This document shows positions 54,665-62,164 of a stretch of 64,000 nucleotides of DNA, piece by piece. Both the position numbers and the translations under genes were made by a program. Position 1 is the stretch's first letter. The number at the start of each line of letters is the position of its first letter. Source of the DNA: DATKPE01 sp035524335 (lineage in GTDB: Bacteria; Bacteroidota; Ignavibacteria; UBA10030; SZUA-254); contig DATKPE010000060.1 of NCBI GenBank assembly GCA_035524335.1, positions 1 to 64,000 of the forward strand, written 5' to 3'. The notes under the pieces are model-generated. The model worked only from the letters and a program-made list of their open reading frames with translations, was not told where the DNA came from and made no database searches.

Positions 54665-57600
54665 TCATCTCGCAACACTCAGCTTTCCCACCGCTTCCCC
54701 CGACAGCCTGTGATCGTGCGTGGAAGCGAGGATTTTATAGAGATAGATGCCGTTGGCGATCCGGTCCCCGTCCCGGTCGCGCCCGTCCCACGGGATCTGG
54801 ACGAACTGCGTCGACACGTTGGCGACCTGCAGGGTCTGGATCAGCCGCCCGGCAACGGTATAGATTTTCACCACCGCGTCGACCGGCGTCACCTGGTTGT
54901 GCTCGAACGTGAACGCCGTCGCCGACCGGAACGGATTCGGGAAATTATAGACATTGCTCAACTGCAGGCCCGATCCGCTCAGCACCTCGAACACGGTCTC
55001 CAGCGAGGAGGGATTATCGTAGGTATCCCAGACCCGCAGGCGCAGTTTGTGCGTTCCTTCATCCAGCGCGCCGAGCGGGTACGTGATCGTCCCCTCCTGA
55101 TAGGTGTTCGGTTTTGTCTGGTAAAAATCGCTCACGTCGCGGCTCTGCGGATTGTCGTCGAGCCAGAGCTCCATCCGGTGGCCGACTCCCGACGCCGAGG
55201 TGTTCAGACCGCTGGAATCGGAAAGATCGGCGATCAGCACCGGCGATCCCCCGACCACATCGCCCGGACGGAAACCCCTGTTGTCGAGATAGAGCCGTAT
55301 GTCCGGCCCCTTCGTGTCGGTCCGCCCGCTCGAATCGGTGCCGCCGACCGTGAAGTTCGTCGCATAGCCCGCTCCGTCGGTGGTCGGATTCGTGGTGTAG
55401 ACGGTGATGCGGCCCCTGTCGTTCCCGTAGGAGATATCCTTCGGGACGATGAATCTGGCGGAGAGAGCACCGCTGTTCACCGATTCGACGCCGTGAAACA
55501 GCACGCTCCCCGTCGTCTTGTAGCTCACCGGACCGGCGTCGGGATCGACGAGATTCACCGTCTGCTCCGCATCGTACACCACCACCTGCGCGGTGCCGGA
55601 ATAGCCCGTGTTCACATGCAGTGCGGAATCGCGCACCGTCACGGCGACGGAGGTCCGGGCCAGCGCGCGAAGCTGGGTCTGCTGATCCCCCGGTACGCCG
55701 TTGATGCTGTCGACCTTCGCGAAGAGTCCGGGAAATCCGATGTTCAGCATCGGATCGCCGAGGAGAAAGAATTTCTGATCGTTGGTGTAATCGGTGTAAT
55801 TCTGCTTGGTCCGGTAGACGACATCCCCCAGACGTTCAGGGAGGACCCGCCCACTGCTGTCGGTCCTGAACAGCTCGGCGAAGAGTTCCTCGTTGAGGGG
55901 CAGGTTGTAGATCGCGACGACCGGCCGGATCGCGGAAAAAACGGCGCAGGCGCCGGCGTTCGGCATGCCGACCAGCAGTTCCCCGCCGCTCTGCGTTCCG
56001 AGCTCGTCATATGCCGAATAATTGCATGTTGCCGCCACGAGAAAGAAATATTTCCCCTTGTTCGTGAGAAGGGGAAAATCCGTTTCCCGGACGAACACGT
56101 GCTCATGAGCCCACAGATCGGGATTGCCGTGCCCGGAATAGTTCAGAATGAGCGTCCCCTCGTTGATCTGGTTGTCGATCGCCACATTGCACGTCGGTTT
56201 CCGCCGGTCCCCCGCTTCAATGACCGTCGGATAGCTGAATTCGTAGATTTTCCTCTGCTCGAACATCGGGGGGAGCATCGCGGCGACCGCCTCGGCGTGA
56301 TCCATGTGCGTCGTGCCGTCGAGCGGTTCATCGTATCCGGACCAGGCGTCGTCGGCGACAAACGTGGCGCGGATCCGCCAGGGATCCTCCACCGAGTGCG
56401 TTTCATACTCGATGATTTTATCGACCATCGTGTTCGCTTCGGTCAGCGAGCGGGGCGTCAGCCGGCCGACTCCCATGTTGACGTGGTCTCCGGGCTGAAG
56501 GATGGCAAACTCGTCGTCGGTCGCGTAGGAATAGATCGGCGTCGACGATTCTTCCGTCTCCCACGGCGGTATACCGTCCATCGGGGCGCCGAGAATCCCC
56601 CGGTAATCGTAGGAGCCGGTCCCGAAGAGAAGGAGATAGGCGGGCGGAGAGCTCCAAGCTCCTGAAAGGTAGCGGAGATAATTCCGGATCGCGGCCGGGG
56701 AGAGAAGGCCGCCGCCGAATTCGTTGTAGATCTGGCTGACATCGACGACCTTCACGCGGAGAGGGTGCGCCGCATTCTGTTCGCGATAATTCTTCAGCCT
56801 GTTCGCCGCCTGCAGAAAATCGGCGTGGGTCACGATGATGCAGTCTGCCTGCGTCGTGTCGCCGTGGAGATTCTGGTTCCCCACCTGTGTCAACGCGCCG
56901 GGGGTTTTGAAACCGCCCGTGCCGGCCACATAGAGCTGTCGCGCGGTGCCCGCCTGCGCGGCGATCTGGACGATGCAGGTATCCCCGCTCCGCGGAGGTG
57001 CGTCGTCCACCGTCACGCCGTTGTACGACGTCACGTCGAACACATAGACCTGGCCCGCGGTAAAACCGCTCACGGCATAGCGGACGACGGCGGAGGTATC
57101 GGGCGCGCTGAAGACGGCAAGATCGTTCTGCGCGGCCGGCCTGCGTCCGTAAAAGAGCTCGAACCAGTCGAGGTAACCGCTCCCTCCCGGATCGTTCGTT
57201 ACATACGAAAGCCTCAGCTGGCTCTGATTGTCCGAGAACCCCGGGACCATGGTCTGATCGACATAGCCGTCGATCAGCTGGGGTGAAAAATCATAATCGA
57301 TTTCGGTGCCCGACATGTAGACCGACGGCCCGAGCGGTGCGGCATGCTCGAAAATGCCCATGTAGGAATCCTGGGCGGCGTGTGCGCCGACATGCAGGCG
57401 GTAGCGGATGGGATGCGAGGGATCAAGACCGGGGAGCGGAGTCGTGAAGACCCTCTGATCTCCCGGGTTCATGGCCGGGCCGAGCCACTCGAGGCCGGAG
57501 GCGAGAATGTTGACCTTTTCGTCCTCATAAAAGCTTCTGCAGTCGAGATCCGCCGGTTGATAGGGAGAAGCCGAGATCCCGCGCTGGAGCGGAGCCATGG

Positions 57601-58693
57601 CGAGGTGCTGTGCGCCGCCGTAGGTGAGCCAGTAGTAATTCGTTTCGGTGTAGTGATTCAGATAATGATGGAATGATTTATCTCCCGCCGAATAGTTCCA
57701 GCCGCGCGTTCCCTTGCCGAAAAAGATGATGTAATCCGCCGGATCGAGTCGCCCCGTCGTTCCGCCATCGTGCAGGTAAACGGCATTCTCGATCAGATCG
57801 TCGGGGTACGGATCGGTGAGGTTCATCGGCACTTCAAGTCCGCCGTTGCCGAAGATCCTGATGGTGCCGGGATCGGTCGACGCGGGAATACCGGCGGCGA
57901 GGAGGGCCTGGCCGGTCAGCTTGTACATTCCCTCGTCGGTCACCGGGAACCGGAACCATGGTCCGCCGGCGAGAACGCTGTTGGTCTGCGCGAAGGTGCG
58001 CGCAGGTCCGGCTCCTGCCTGAACCGATGCCGCGCCGTTGAGGGGAACCGGGCGGGAGAGCCTGTCGGGCCGGTAGGCAGTCCGCATCGCCGGTCCGAAC
58101 GATATCCGGGCGAGAATTCGCGAATATTTTCGCACGCTTCCGGACGAAGGATCGTACTGCACGGGCGCGAAGAGCACAGAGCCGAGCATGACCCCCCGGC
58201 TTTCGCCGATCGGACCGAGGCGGACCGGCGTCGCGGGCACGAGGCCCGGGCGGCCGTACGATTTCCGGTCGATCCGGTAGACCGTCTTCCATTCTCCGCC
58301 GATTTTGCGGAGCGAGGGAAGAGGCGCCGGGCGAACCGACGGGAGTTCGTCGAACTCGGCGGCGAGAATATCGATCCGGTTGCCGCCGGTCCCGGGGAAG
58401 CGGAGCGTGGCTCTGCGGTAGAGGATGCCGGGATCGCCGGGGCGGAGCGAACCGTCGGCGGAGGTGCTTCCGGCATGAAGGGCGATATAGCGGGCGCCGT
58501 CGATCAGAATCGTATCGGCTTTCGTATACACCGGACGGTATTCGATGACAGCGCCTCCCGCATCCGACGAGAGAATACGGATGTCGGAAGTCTGTGCGGC
58601 GAGCGGGCGGGACAGAAGGAACCCGCCCAGGAGGCAGAGCGCCGTATGGAGACGGAAGCTGATCGTTGGAATGCCGTGTCGATGTGGATGCAT
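54665..58693 (-). CDS. porU: PorU, T9SS sortase (C25 gingipain-family)
   Basis: 1342 aa, near the family's usual 1100-1300. Signal peptide at the start (HTALCLLGGFLLSRPLAAQ). The C25 domain covers about residues 640-1010, with the catalytic pair His855 (LILNYSGHGNPDLWAHE) and Cys890 (LVAATCNYSAYDELGTQSGG) both intact. An Ig-like region follows. The protein ends with a T9SS sorting-type domain (VYNFPNPFRSATAFTFEHNQ; IANGIYLYKI), as expected for PorU, which itself is exported. PorU cleaves sorting domains from clients and links them to anionic lipopolysaccharide. porV follows at 115 bases. Confidence 0.92.
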   Translation of the reverse strand: MHPHRHGIPTISFRLHTALCLLGGFLLSRPLAAQTSDIRILSSDAGGAVIEYRPVYTKADTILIDGARYIALHAGSTSADGSLRPGDPGILYRRATLRFPGTGGNRIDILAAEFDELPSVRPAPLPSLRKIGGEWKTVYRIDRKSYGRPGLVPATPVRLGPIGESRGVMLGSVLFAPVQYDPSSGSVRKYSRILARISFGPAMRTAYRPDRLSRPVPLNGAASVQAGAGPARTFAQTNSVLAGGPWFRFPVTDEGMYKLTGQALLAAGIPASTDPGTIRIFGNGGLEVPMNLTDPYPDDLIENAVYLHDGGTTGRLDPADYIIFFGKGTRGWNYSAGDKSFHHYLNHYTETNYYWLTYGGAQHLAMAPLQRGISASPYQPADLDCRSFYEDEKVNILASGLEWLGPAMNPGDQRVFTTPLPGLDPSHPIRYRLHVGAHAAQDSYMGIFEHAAPLGPSVYMSGTEIDYDFSPQLIDGYVDQTMVPGFSDNQSQLRLSYVTNDPGGSGYLDWFELFYGRRPAAQNDLAVFSAPDTSAVVRYAVSGFTAGQVYVFDVTSYNGVTVDDAPPRSGDTCIVQIAAQAGTARQLYVAGTGGFKTPGALTQVGNQNLHGDTTQADCIIVTHADFLQAANRLKNYREQNAAHPLRVKVVDVSQIYNEFGGGLLSPAAIRNYLRYLSGAWSSPPAYLLLFGTGSYDYRGILGAPMDGIPPWETEESSTPIYSYATDDEFAILQPGDHVNMGVGRLTPRSLTEANTMVDKIIEYETHSVEDPWRIRATFVADDAWSGYDEPLDGTTHMDHAEAVAAMLPPMFEQRKIYEFSYPTVIEAGDRRKPTCNVAIDNQINEGTLILNYSGHGNPDLWAHEHVFVRETDFPLLTNKGKYFFLVAATCNYSAYDELGTQSGGELLVGMPNAGACAVFSAIRPVVAIYNLPLNEELFAELFRTDSSGRVLPERLGDVVYRTKQNYTDYTNDQKFFLLGDPMLNIGFPGLFAKVDSINGVPGDQQTQLRALARTSVAVTVRDSALHVNTGYSGTAQVVVYDAEQTVNLVDPDAGPVSYKTTGSVLFHGVESVNSGALSARFIVPKDISYGNDRGRITVYTTNPTTDGAGYATNFTVGGTDSSGRTDTKGPDIRLYLDNRGFRPGDVVGGSPVLIADLSDSSGLNTSASGVGHRMELWLDDNPQSRDVSDFYQTKPNTYQEGTITYPLGALDEGTHKLRLRVWDTYDNPSSLETVFEVLSGSGLQLSNVYNFPNPFRSATAFTFEHNQVTPVDAVVKIYTVAGRLIQTLQVANVSTQFVQIPWDGRDRDGDRIANGIYLYKILASTHDHRLSGEAVGKLSVAR

Positions 58694-58707
58694 GAAGCCG
58701 CGGGCGG

Positions 58708-59139
58708 TCAGTTGCTCGCGTGCCAGTTTTTGATCTTCCAGCCGTTGGAACGGTCGTGGAAGAAGACAATGGAATGGTACCGGACGCCGAATCTGGGCGA
58801 CGTGGTTTTCATCACCATGAACGCGGAGGATTTATCGTCCGCGATGATGAGACTCTGAAAGTCGATTTTCGAATCTTTGCCTTCGACGACCAGGCAGGCG
58901 GAGGCGGTTCCGCGGACGGCGTCGCGAAGCGGCCCCATGTTTTTGCCGTCGATCATGTATGCCTCGGCGTCGATGGAGGAGAGAGCCTTCTCGGTCCTGG
59001 CGCCGGAGACGATACCGGAGACCAGATCCTGCAGGGATGCGGCCATGCGATGGTCGGAGGCGGCCTTTTTATCAATAGAGTAACCATTCGCGGCGGCCAG
59101 GACGATCATGAGGGCGAGCATGAGACTGGAATGCTTCAT
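58708..59139 (-). CDS. Secreted NTF2-like/SnoaL-type small protein
   Basis: 143 aa. A signal peptide (SLMLALMIVLAAANGYS) and a compact domain with the sequence order of an NTF2-like fold: a helix (SLQDLVSGIVSGARTEKALS), strands (SSAFMVMKTTSPRFGVRYHS) and the closing FHDRSNGWKIKNWHASN, typical of a lumazine/SnoaL-like fold. One of the best ribosome sites in the window (GGAAAGGAGATAAAA before ATG). It starts 90 bases after the terminator of the candidate RNA and ends 15 bases before porU. Role unknown. Confidence 0.72.
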   Translation of the reverse strand: MKHSSLMLALMIVLAAANGYSIDKKAASDHRMAASLQDLVSGIVSGARTEKALSSIDAEAYMIDGKNMGPLRDAVRGTASACLVVEGKDSKIDFQSLIIADDKSSAFMVMKTTSPRFGVRYHSIVFFHDRSNGWKIKNWHASN

Positions 59140-59228
59140 TTTTATCTCCTTTCCGTCAAAATCCGGATCGTCCCGCTCATCATTTCATCATTTTGAAACA
59201 GTGACTGCAGGATCGATCGCTGAACGAT

Positions 59229-59265
59229 AAAAAAAAACCGAATGTCAGAGCGCCCTGACATTCGG
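59229..59265 (-). terminator. Intrinsic terminator of the candidate small RNA
   Basis: Perfect 11-base stem CCGAATGTCAG/CTGACATTCGG with a 6-base loop, followed on the minus strand by nine T. The T-tract is on one side only, so it acts on minus-strand transcription, which here starts from a promoter 190 bases away. Confidence 0.93.
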
Positions 59266-59441
59266 TCGGAAAACCACTCCGGTCTTCCTCGAACGACGAT
59301 TTGTCAAGGCTTGCATTTCTTTTCACCCCCCTGGAACCGATGCTGCGGGATCACCGGGGAGAAAGCTGAACAGGAATGACTAAAACCTTAACAAAAGTTC
59401 GATCGGAGAGACCGGAAAAGTTGGACAGACGATTCTAAATT
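59229..59441 (-). ncRNA. Candidate rod-shaped small RNA, about 213 nt, family unassigned (6S-like shape)
   Basis: On the minus strand a consensus promoter is followed about 7 bases later by a region with no open frame, ending at an intrinsic terminator. Nested complementarity fits one long interrupted hairpin: CCGGTC (59415-59410) with GACCGG (59284-59279), TCGAAC (59402-59397) with GTTCGA (59294-59289) and GTTAAGG (59392-59386) with CCTTGAC (59309-59303). Further in are TTTC/GAAA and CCCC/GGGG near the apex. Length and the rod with internal bubbles recall 6S RNA. I looked for SRP-RNA (GGAAGCAGC) and tmRNA features and saw none. It could instead be an attenuated leader for the NTF2-like gene. 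Confidence 0.55.
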
Positions 59442-59447
59442 TAATTT

Positions 59448-59476
59448 AATATAGAGATACTTTTCCAGATTGTCAA
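59448..59476 (-). promoter_or_regulatory. Consensus promoter of the candidate small RNA
   Basis: TTGACA (59476-59471), 17-base spacer, TATATT (59453-59448) on the minus strand: a perfect -35 and a five-of-six -10 in AT-rich sequence. The best sigma-70-type match I found in the window. Predicted start about 59441. Confidence 0.8.
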
Positions 59477-59484
59477 GACGCAAG

Positions 59485-59513
59485 TTGATTTTCAGCTAAA
59501 AAATTGTTAGATT
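59485..59513 (+). promoter_or_regulatory. Candidate promoter of the glycogen-synthase-like operon
   Basis: TTGATT (59485-59490), 17-base spacer, TAGATT (59508-59513) on the plus strand; start near 59520, about 36 bases before the ATG at 59556. Its -35 lies 8 bases from the divergent -35 of the candidate RNA, so the two could compete or share regulation. Confidence 0.55.
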
Positions 59514-59555
59514 ATTGGGCAAATCTTTTCAATTTCTCCAATTTCATCGGACATC

Positions 59556-60419
59556 ATGGCTAAACCGATCGGCATTCTCTTCGTTGCCAGCGAGGCAGGC
59601 CCGTTCATAAAATCGGGAAGCATCGGGGATCTGGCCGGTTCTCTCCCGAAACTTGTCCGATCGATGGGACACGACATCCGGGTGATGCTTCCGGGATACA
59701 GCCTGATCAACCCGCGCCGGTTTCAGATCCACAATCTCCTCAGGATGAAGGATATCGAGATTCCGATGGGATCTCTGACAGAGCGGGCCAACATCAAATC
59801 GTCCTACATCAGCAGTGAAAATCAGAAAGTGCTCGTCTATTTTCTCTCCAACGACCGGTACTTCAACCGGGACGGCATGTATTTCCATCCGGAGACCAAG
59901 AAATACTTCATCGACAACGACGAGCGATTCATCTTCTTCTGCCGGGGAGTGCTCGAGACGCTGAAGCGACTGCAGTGGCGTCCGAACATCATCCACTGTC
60001 TCGACTGGCAGTCGGGCCTGATACCGGCCTATCTCCGCTCCCTGTACAAAAACGATCCCGATCTGCGGAACGTGAAAACGATCTTCACGGTCTGCAGTCT
60101 CGCCTCTCACGGCACGTTTTCAAAGATCTCCTACGACAAGAGCGGCCTGCCGAGCGGGCTGTTCCCCCACGAGAGCGCGCCGCACGACCGGCTCAGCTTT
60201 CTGAAGGCCGGTCTGACCTTCGCCGACATCATCACCACCTTCGGAACGCGCGCCGAAAAAGGGATCCGTCTCGCACCGCAGGACGATCTGATGCAGATCC
60301 TCGAATCCCGGAACCGCGACATCGTTTCGATGACCAACGGCAACTTCAACGGGTCGACGCAGGAAATGCTCGCACAACAGTTCGTCGAGATCTACCGGGG
60401 CCTGGTCAAAAACAGCTGA
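59556..60419 (+). CDS. Half-length glycogen/starch synthase-like protein (GT5 N-terminal domain only)
   Basis: 287 aa, while GlgA is about 480. It aligns to the N-terminal Rossmann domain: GILFVASEAGPFIKSGSIGD, DIRVMLPGYSLI, YFNRDGMYF, DNDERFIFFCRGVLETL and PNIIHCLDWQSGLIPAYLRS. The C-terminal nucleotide-binding domain is missing and the gene ends with a normal stop. The ADP-glucose-contacting KTGGL of GlgA reads KSGSI at residues 19-23. Short GT5-like proteins are known in Bacteroidota. Glycogen synthesis by this protein alone is doubtful. Shares a base with the gmhB start (TGATG). Confidence 0.8.
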   Translation: MAKPIGILFVASEAGPFIKSGSIGDLAGSLPKLVRSMGHDIRVMLPGYSLINPRRFQIHNLLRMKDIEIPMGSLTERANIKSSYISSENQKVLVYFLSNDRYFNRDGMYFHPETKKYFIDNDERFIFFCRGVLETLKRLQWRPNIIHCLDWQSGLIPAYLRSLYKNDPDLRNVKTIFTVCSLASHGTFSKISYDKSGLPSGLFPHESAPHDRLSFLKAGLTFADIITTFGTRAEKGIRLAPQDDLMQILESRNRDIVSMTNGNFNGSTQEMLAQQFVEIYRGLVKNS

Positions 60420-61012
60420 TGAAATCTCCGGCTCTGTTTCTCGATCGCGACGGCACGATCAACGAGGAAGTCGATTTTCTGACAAACCCCGATCACCTTC
60501 ACCTCATCGGCGGCGTGAGCGCTGCGCTCCGGGACGCGAAATCGATGGGTTTCAGGCTCTTCGTCATCACCAACCAGTCGGGCATCGCCCGCGGCATCCT
60601 GACCGAGGATCGCCTCCGCGAAATTCACGAAACGCTCAATGCACGTCTCACCGCCGAGGGCGCGGGGATCGACCGTTTCTATTACTGCCCCCACCATCCC
60701 GAACTCGGCGTCGGAGACTACCGCACCTCCTGCGACTGCCGCAAACCGAAACCGGGCATGATCAACCGGGCGATCGCAGAATTCTCCGTCGATCCCGCCG
60801 CATCGTTCGTCATCGGCGACCGGATGATCGACATCGAGGCGGGAAACGCCGCCGGCATCAGGTCGATCATGGTCCTCACCGGCTACGGCGCCGACGAGCT
60901 TGAACTCTGCCGCGAACAGAATCTCCCCGTCTTCCATGTCGCGGAAAATCTTCCGGAAGCGATCCGTTTCATCAAAAAAAACATCCACCAGTCCCAACCG
61001 TCACTGCAGTGA
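60419..61012 (+). CDS. gmhB: D-glycero-beta-D-manno-heptose-1,7-bisphosphate 7-phosphatase
   Basis: 197 aa from ATG at 60419; the open frame continues further upstream only as shadow of the previous gene. HAD-superfamily: nucleophile Asp9 and Asp11 in FLDRDGTINEE, VITNQSGIARG, the zinc loop YYCPHHPE...SCDCRKPKPGM with its Cys, His and two Cys ligands, and FVIGDRMIDIEAGNAAG. The zinc loop is diagnostic for GmhB (or the related HisB phosphatase; GmhB is favoured by length and by the lipopolysaccharide genes in the window). It supplies ADP-heptose precursor for the core oligosaccharide. Confidence 0.87.
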   Translation: MKSPALFLDRDGTINEEVDFLTNPDHLHLIGGVSAALRDAKSMGFRLFVITNQSGIARGILTEDRLREIHETLNARLTAEGAGIDRFYYCPHHPELGVGDYRTSCDCRKPKPGMINRAIAEFSVDPAASFVIGDRMIDIEAGNAAGIRSIMVLTGYGADELELCREQNLPVFHVAENLPEAIRFIKKNIHQSQPSLQ

Positions 61013-62163
61013 ACATCCGCACCGCCATAGCACAATTCTGTGCCGCCGCCCTCCTGCTCGTTCTCGCAACGGCCGGCTGTACCGACGATCCGAACCAGCT
61101 CGGCAGGGGTCTCCTGCTTCCAAAGGATACCCTCCGCCTCGGTAAAACCGGCACCTACGCCACCGGCGATACCTCCTTCTCCCTCAAGTCCATCGACAAT
61201 GCCGGCAGGCTGTTCGTCGGCGTCCGCGACAACCTGGAGGCGGTCTCGATCGTCATGTTCACCGGCGTTCCGGCCTTCACCACCACCCAGACCATCGATT
61301 CGGTCAAGCTGTTCCTCGTTCCCGACTATGCGAACTTCGACACCACGGGGCCGTTCGGTTTCACCGCCTCCTATGCGCTCCGGACATGGAGTTCCGTCAA
61401 TTTTACCTGGGACAGTCTTCCGGGATTCGCCGCGGCGGTGCCGTCGGGATCCTTTTATGCCCCCTCCTGGGCCGGGCACGATTCAAGCATCAGCCTCAAT
61501 CTCGACACCTCGGTCATCCACGTCTGGATGCAGACCGGCGTAGGGTCTCTCATCCTCCGGACGACCCAGCAGGTGCTCGGCATGAACATGATCGCCGGGT
61601 TCAGGAACTTCACCTCCACGGAGGATTATCGCCCCGAGATCCAGGTCTTCTACCGCGATGTGGCGGATACGACGATCGTTCTCCACCTCAGATCTCCCGC
61701 GGGCGTCTCGGTGATGAATGAATCGAGTCCGCCATCGCCGACCTCCGTTCTCGTCGAGGCGGGCCCGATCACGCGCGGTCTCATCAGGTTCGACTCGCTG
61801 ACCATTCCGGCAAAGGCGAGCATCACCGAGGCGACGCTCTATCTGCCGGTCGACACCACCGGCTCGCGCCTCAACATCTATTCGCACGACTCCCTCTACG
61901 TCTCGATGGAACGGAAGAATTACTATCCGTACGACTCGACCGCCTTCGGCGTCGTCAGCAGTCCCGCCTACATCGGCGGCAGGAAATACTACACCGGGGA
62001 TGTAAAGAATATCGTGCAATACTGGGTGAGCCACGGGCAGAATTACGGCATGCTGATCCGGCCCTACGCGGAGAACACGACCGTCGACCGGACCGTTCTC
62101 TTCGGTTCGCACTCGCCCGTCATCCGCCCCTCCATCACGATCACTTATTCGGTGCTCCCCTGA
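61009..62163 (+). CDS. Lipoprotein with repeated beta-sandwich (DNRLRE/CBM96-like) regions
   Basis: 384 aa with a GTG start overlapping the gmhB stop (GTGA). A lipobox LATAGC places the lipid-modified Cys near residue 24. The mature part has two similar halves, each with a strand pattern found in DNRLRE-type surface domains (TTQTIDSVKLFLVPDYANF; IPAKASITEATLYLPVDTT; NYGMLIRPYAEN). Probably outer-membrane anchored and ligand-binding. Coupled to the barrel gene downstream by a 1-base gap, so likely functional partners. No precise function. Confidence 0.75.
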   Translation: MNIRTAIAQFCAAALLLVLATAGCTDDPNQLGRGLLLPKDTLRLGKTGTYATGDTSFSLKSIDNAGRLFVGVRDNLEAVSIVMFTGVPAFTTTQTIDSVKLFLVPDYANFDTTGPFGFTASYALRTWSSVNFTWDSLPGFAAAVPSGSFYAPSWAGHDSSISLNLDTSVIHVWMQTGVGSLILRTTQQVLGMNMIAGFRNFTSTEDYRPEIQVFYRDVADTTIVLHLRSPAGVSVMNESSPPSPTSVLVEAGPITRGLIRFDSLTIPAKASITEATLYLPVDTTGSRLNIYSHDSLYVSMERKNYYPYDSTAFGVVSSPAYIGGRKYYTGDVKNIVQYWVSHGQNYGMLIRPYAENTTVDRTVLFGSHSPVIRPSITITYSVLP

Positions 62164-62164
62164 T

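Larger units (their letters stand above)
59140..59555. other. Intergenic region holding divergent promoters and a candidate small RNA
   Basis: 416 bases, no protein gene. From left to right it holds the leader of the NTF2-like gene, a perfect minus-strand terminator (59229-59265), a stretch able to fold into a long rod, and back-to-back promoters with -35 boxes 8 bases apart. See the separate entries. Confidence 0.7.

Noticed and set aside
54710..56665. Plus-strand frame of 651 codons opposite porU
   Set aside because: Antisense shadow; porU has the catalytic His and Cys and a sorting domain on the minus strand.
59140..59441. SRP RNA or tmRNA in the gap upstream of the NTF2-like gene
   Set aside because: The conserved SRP apical loop GGAAGCAGC and a tmRNA tRNA-like end with a tag-peptide frame are absent.
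59975..60418. Upstream extension of the gmhB reading frame
   Set aside because: It overlaps the glycogen-synthase-like gene in another frame, and the translation is basic and low quality. The ATG at 60419 gives the exact GmhB N terminus.
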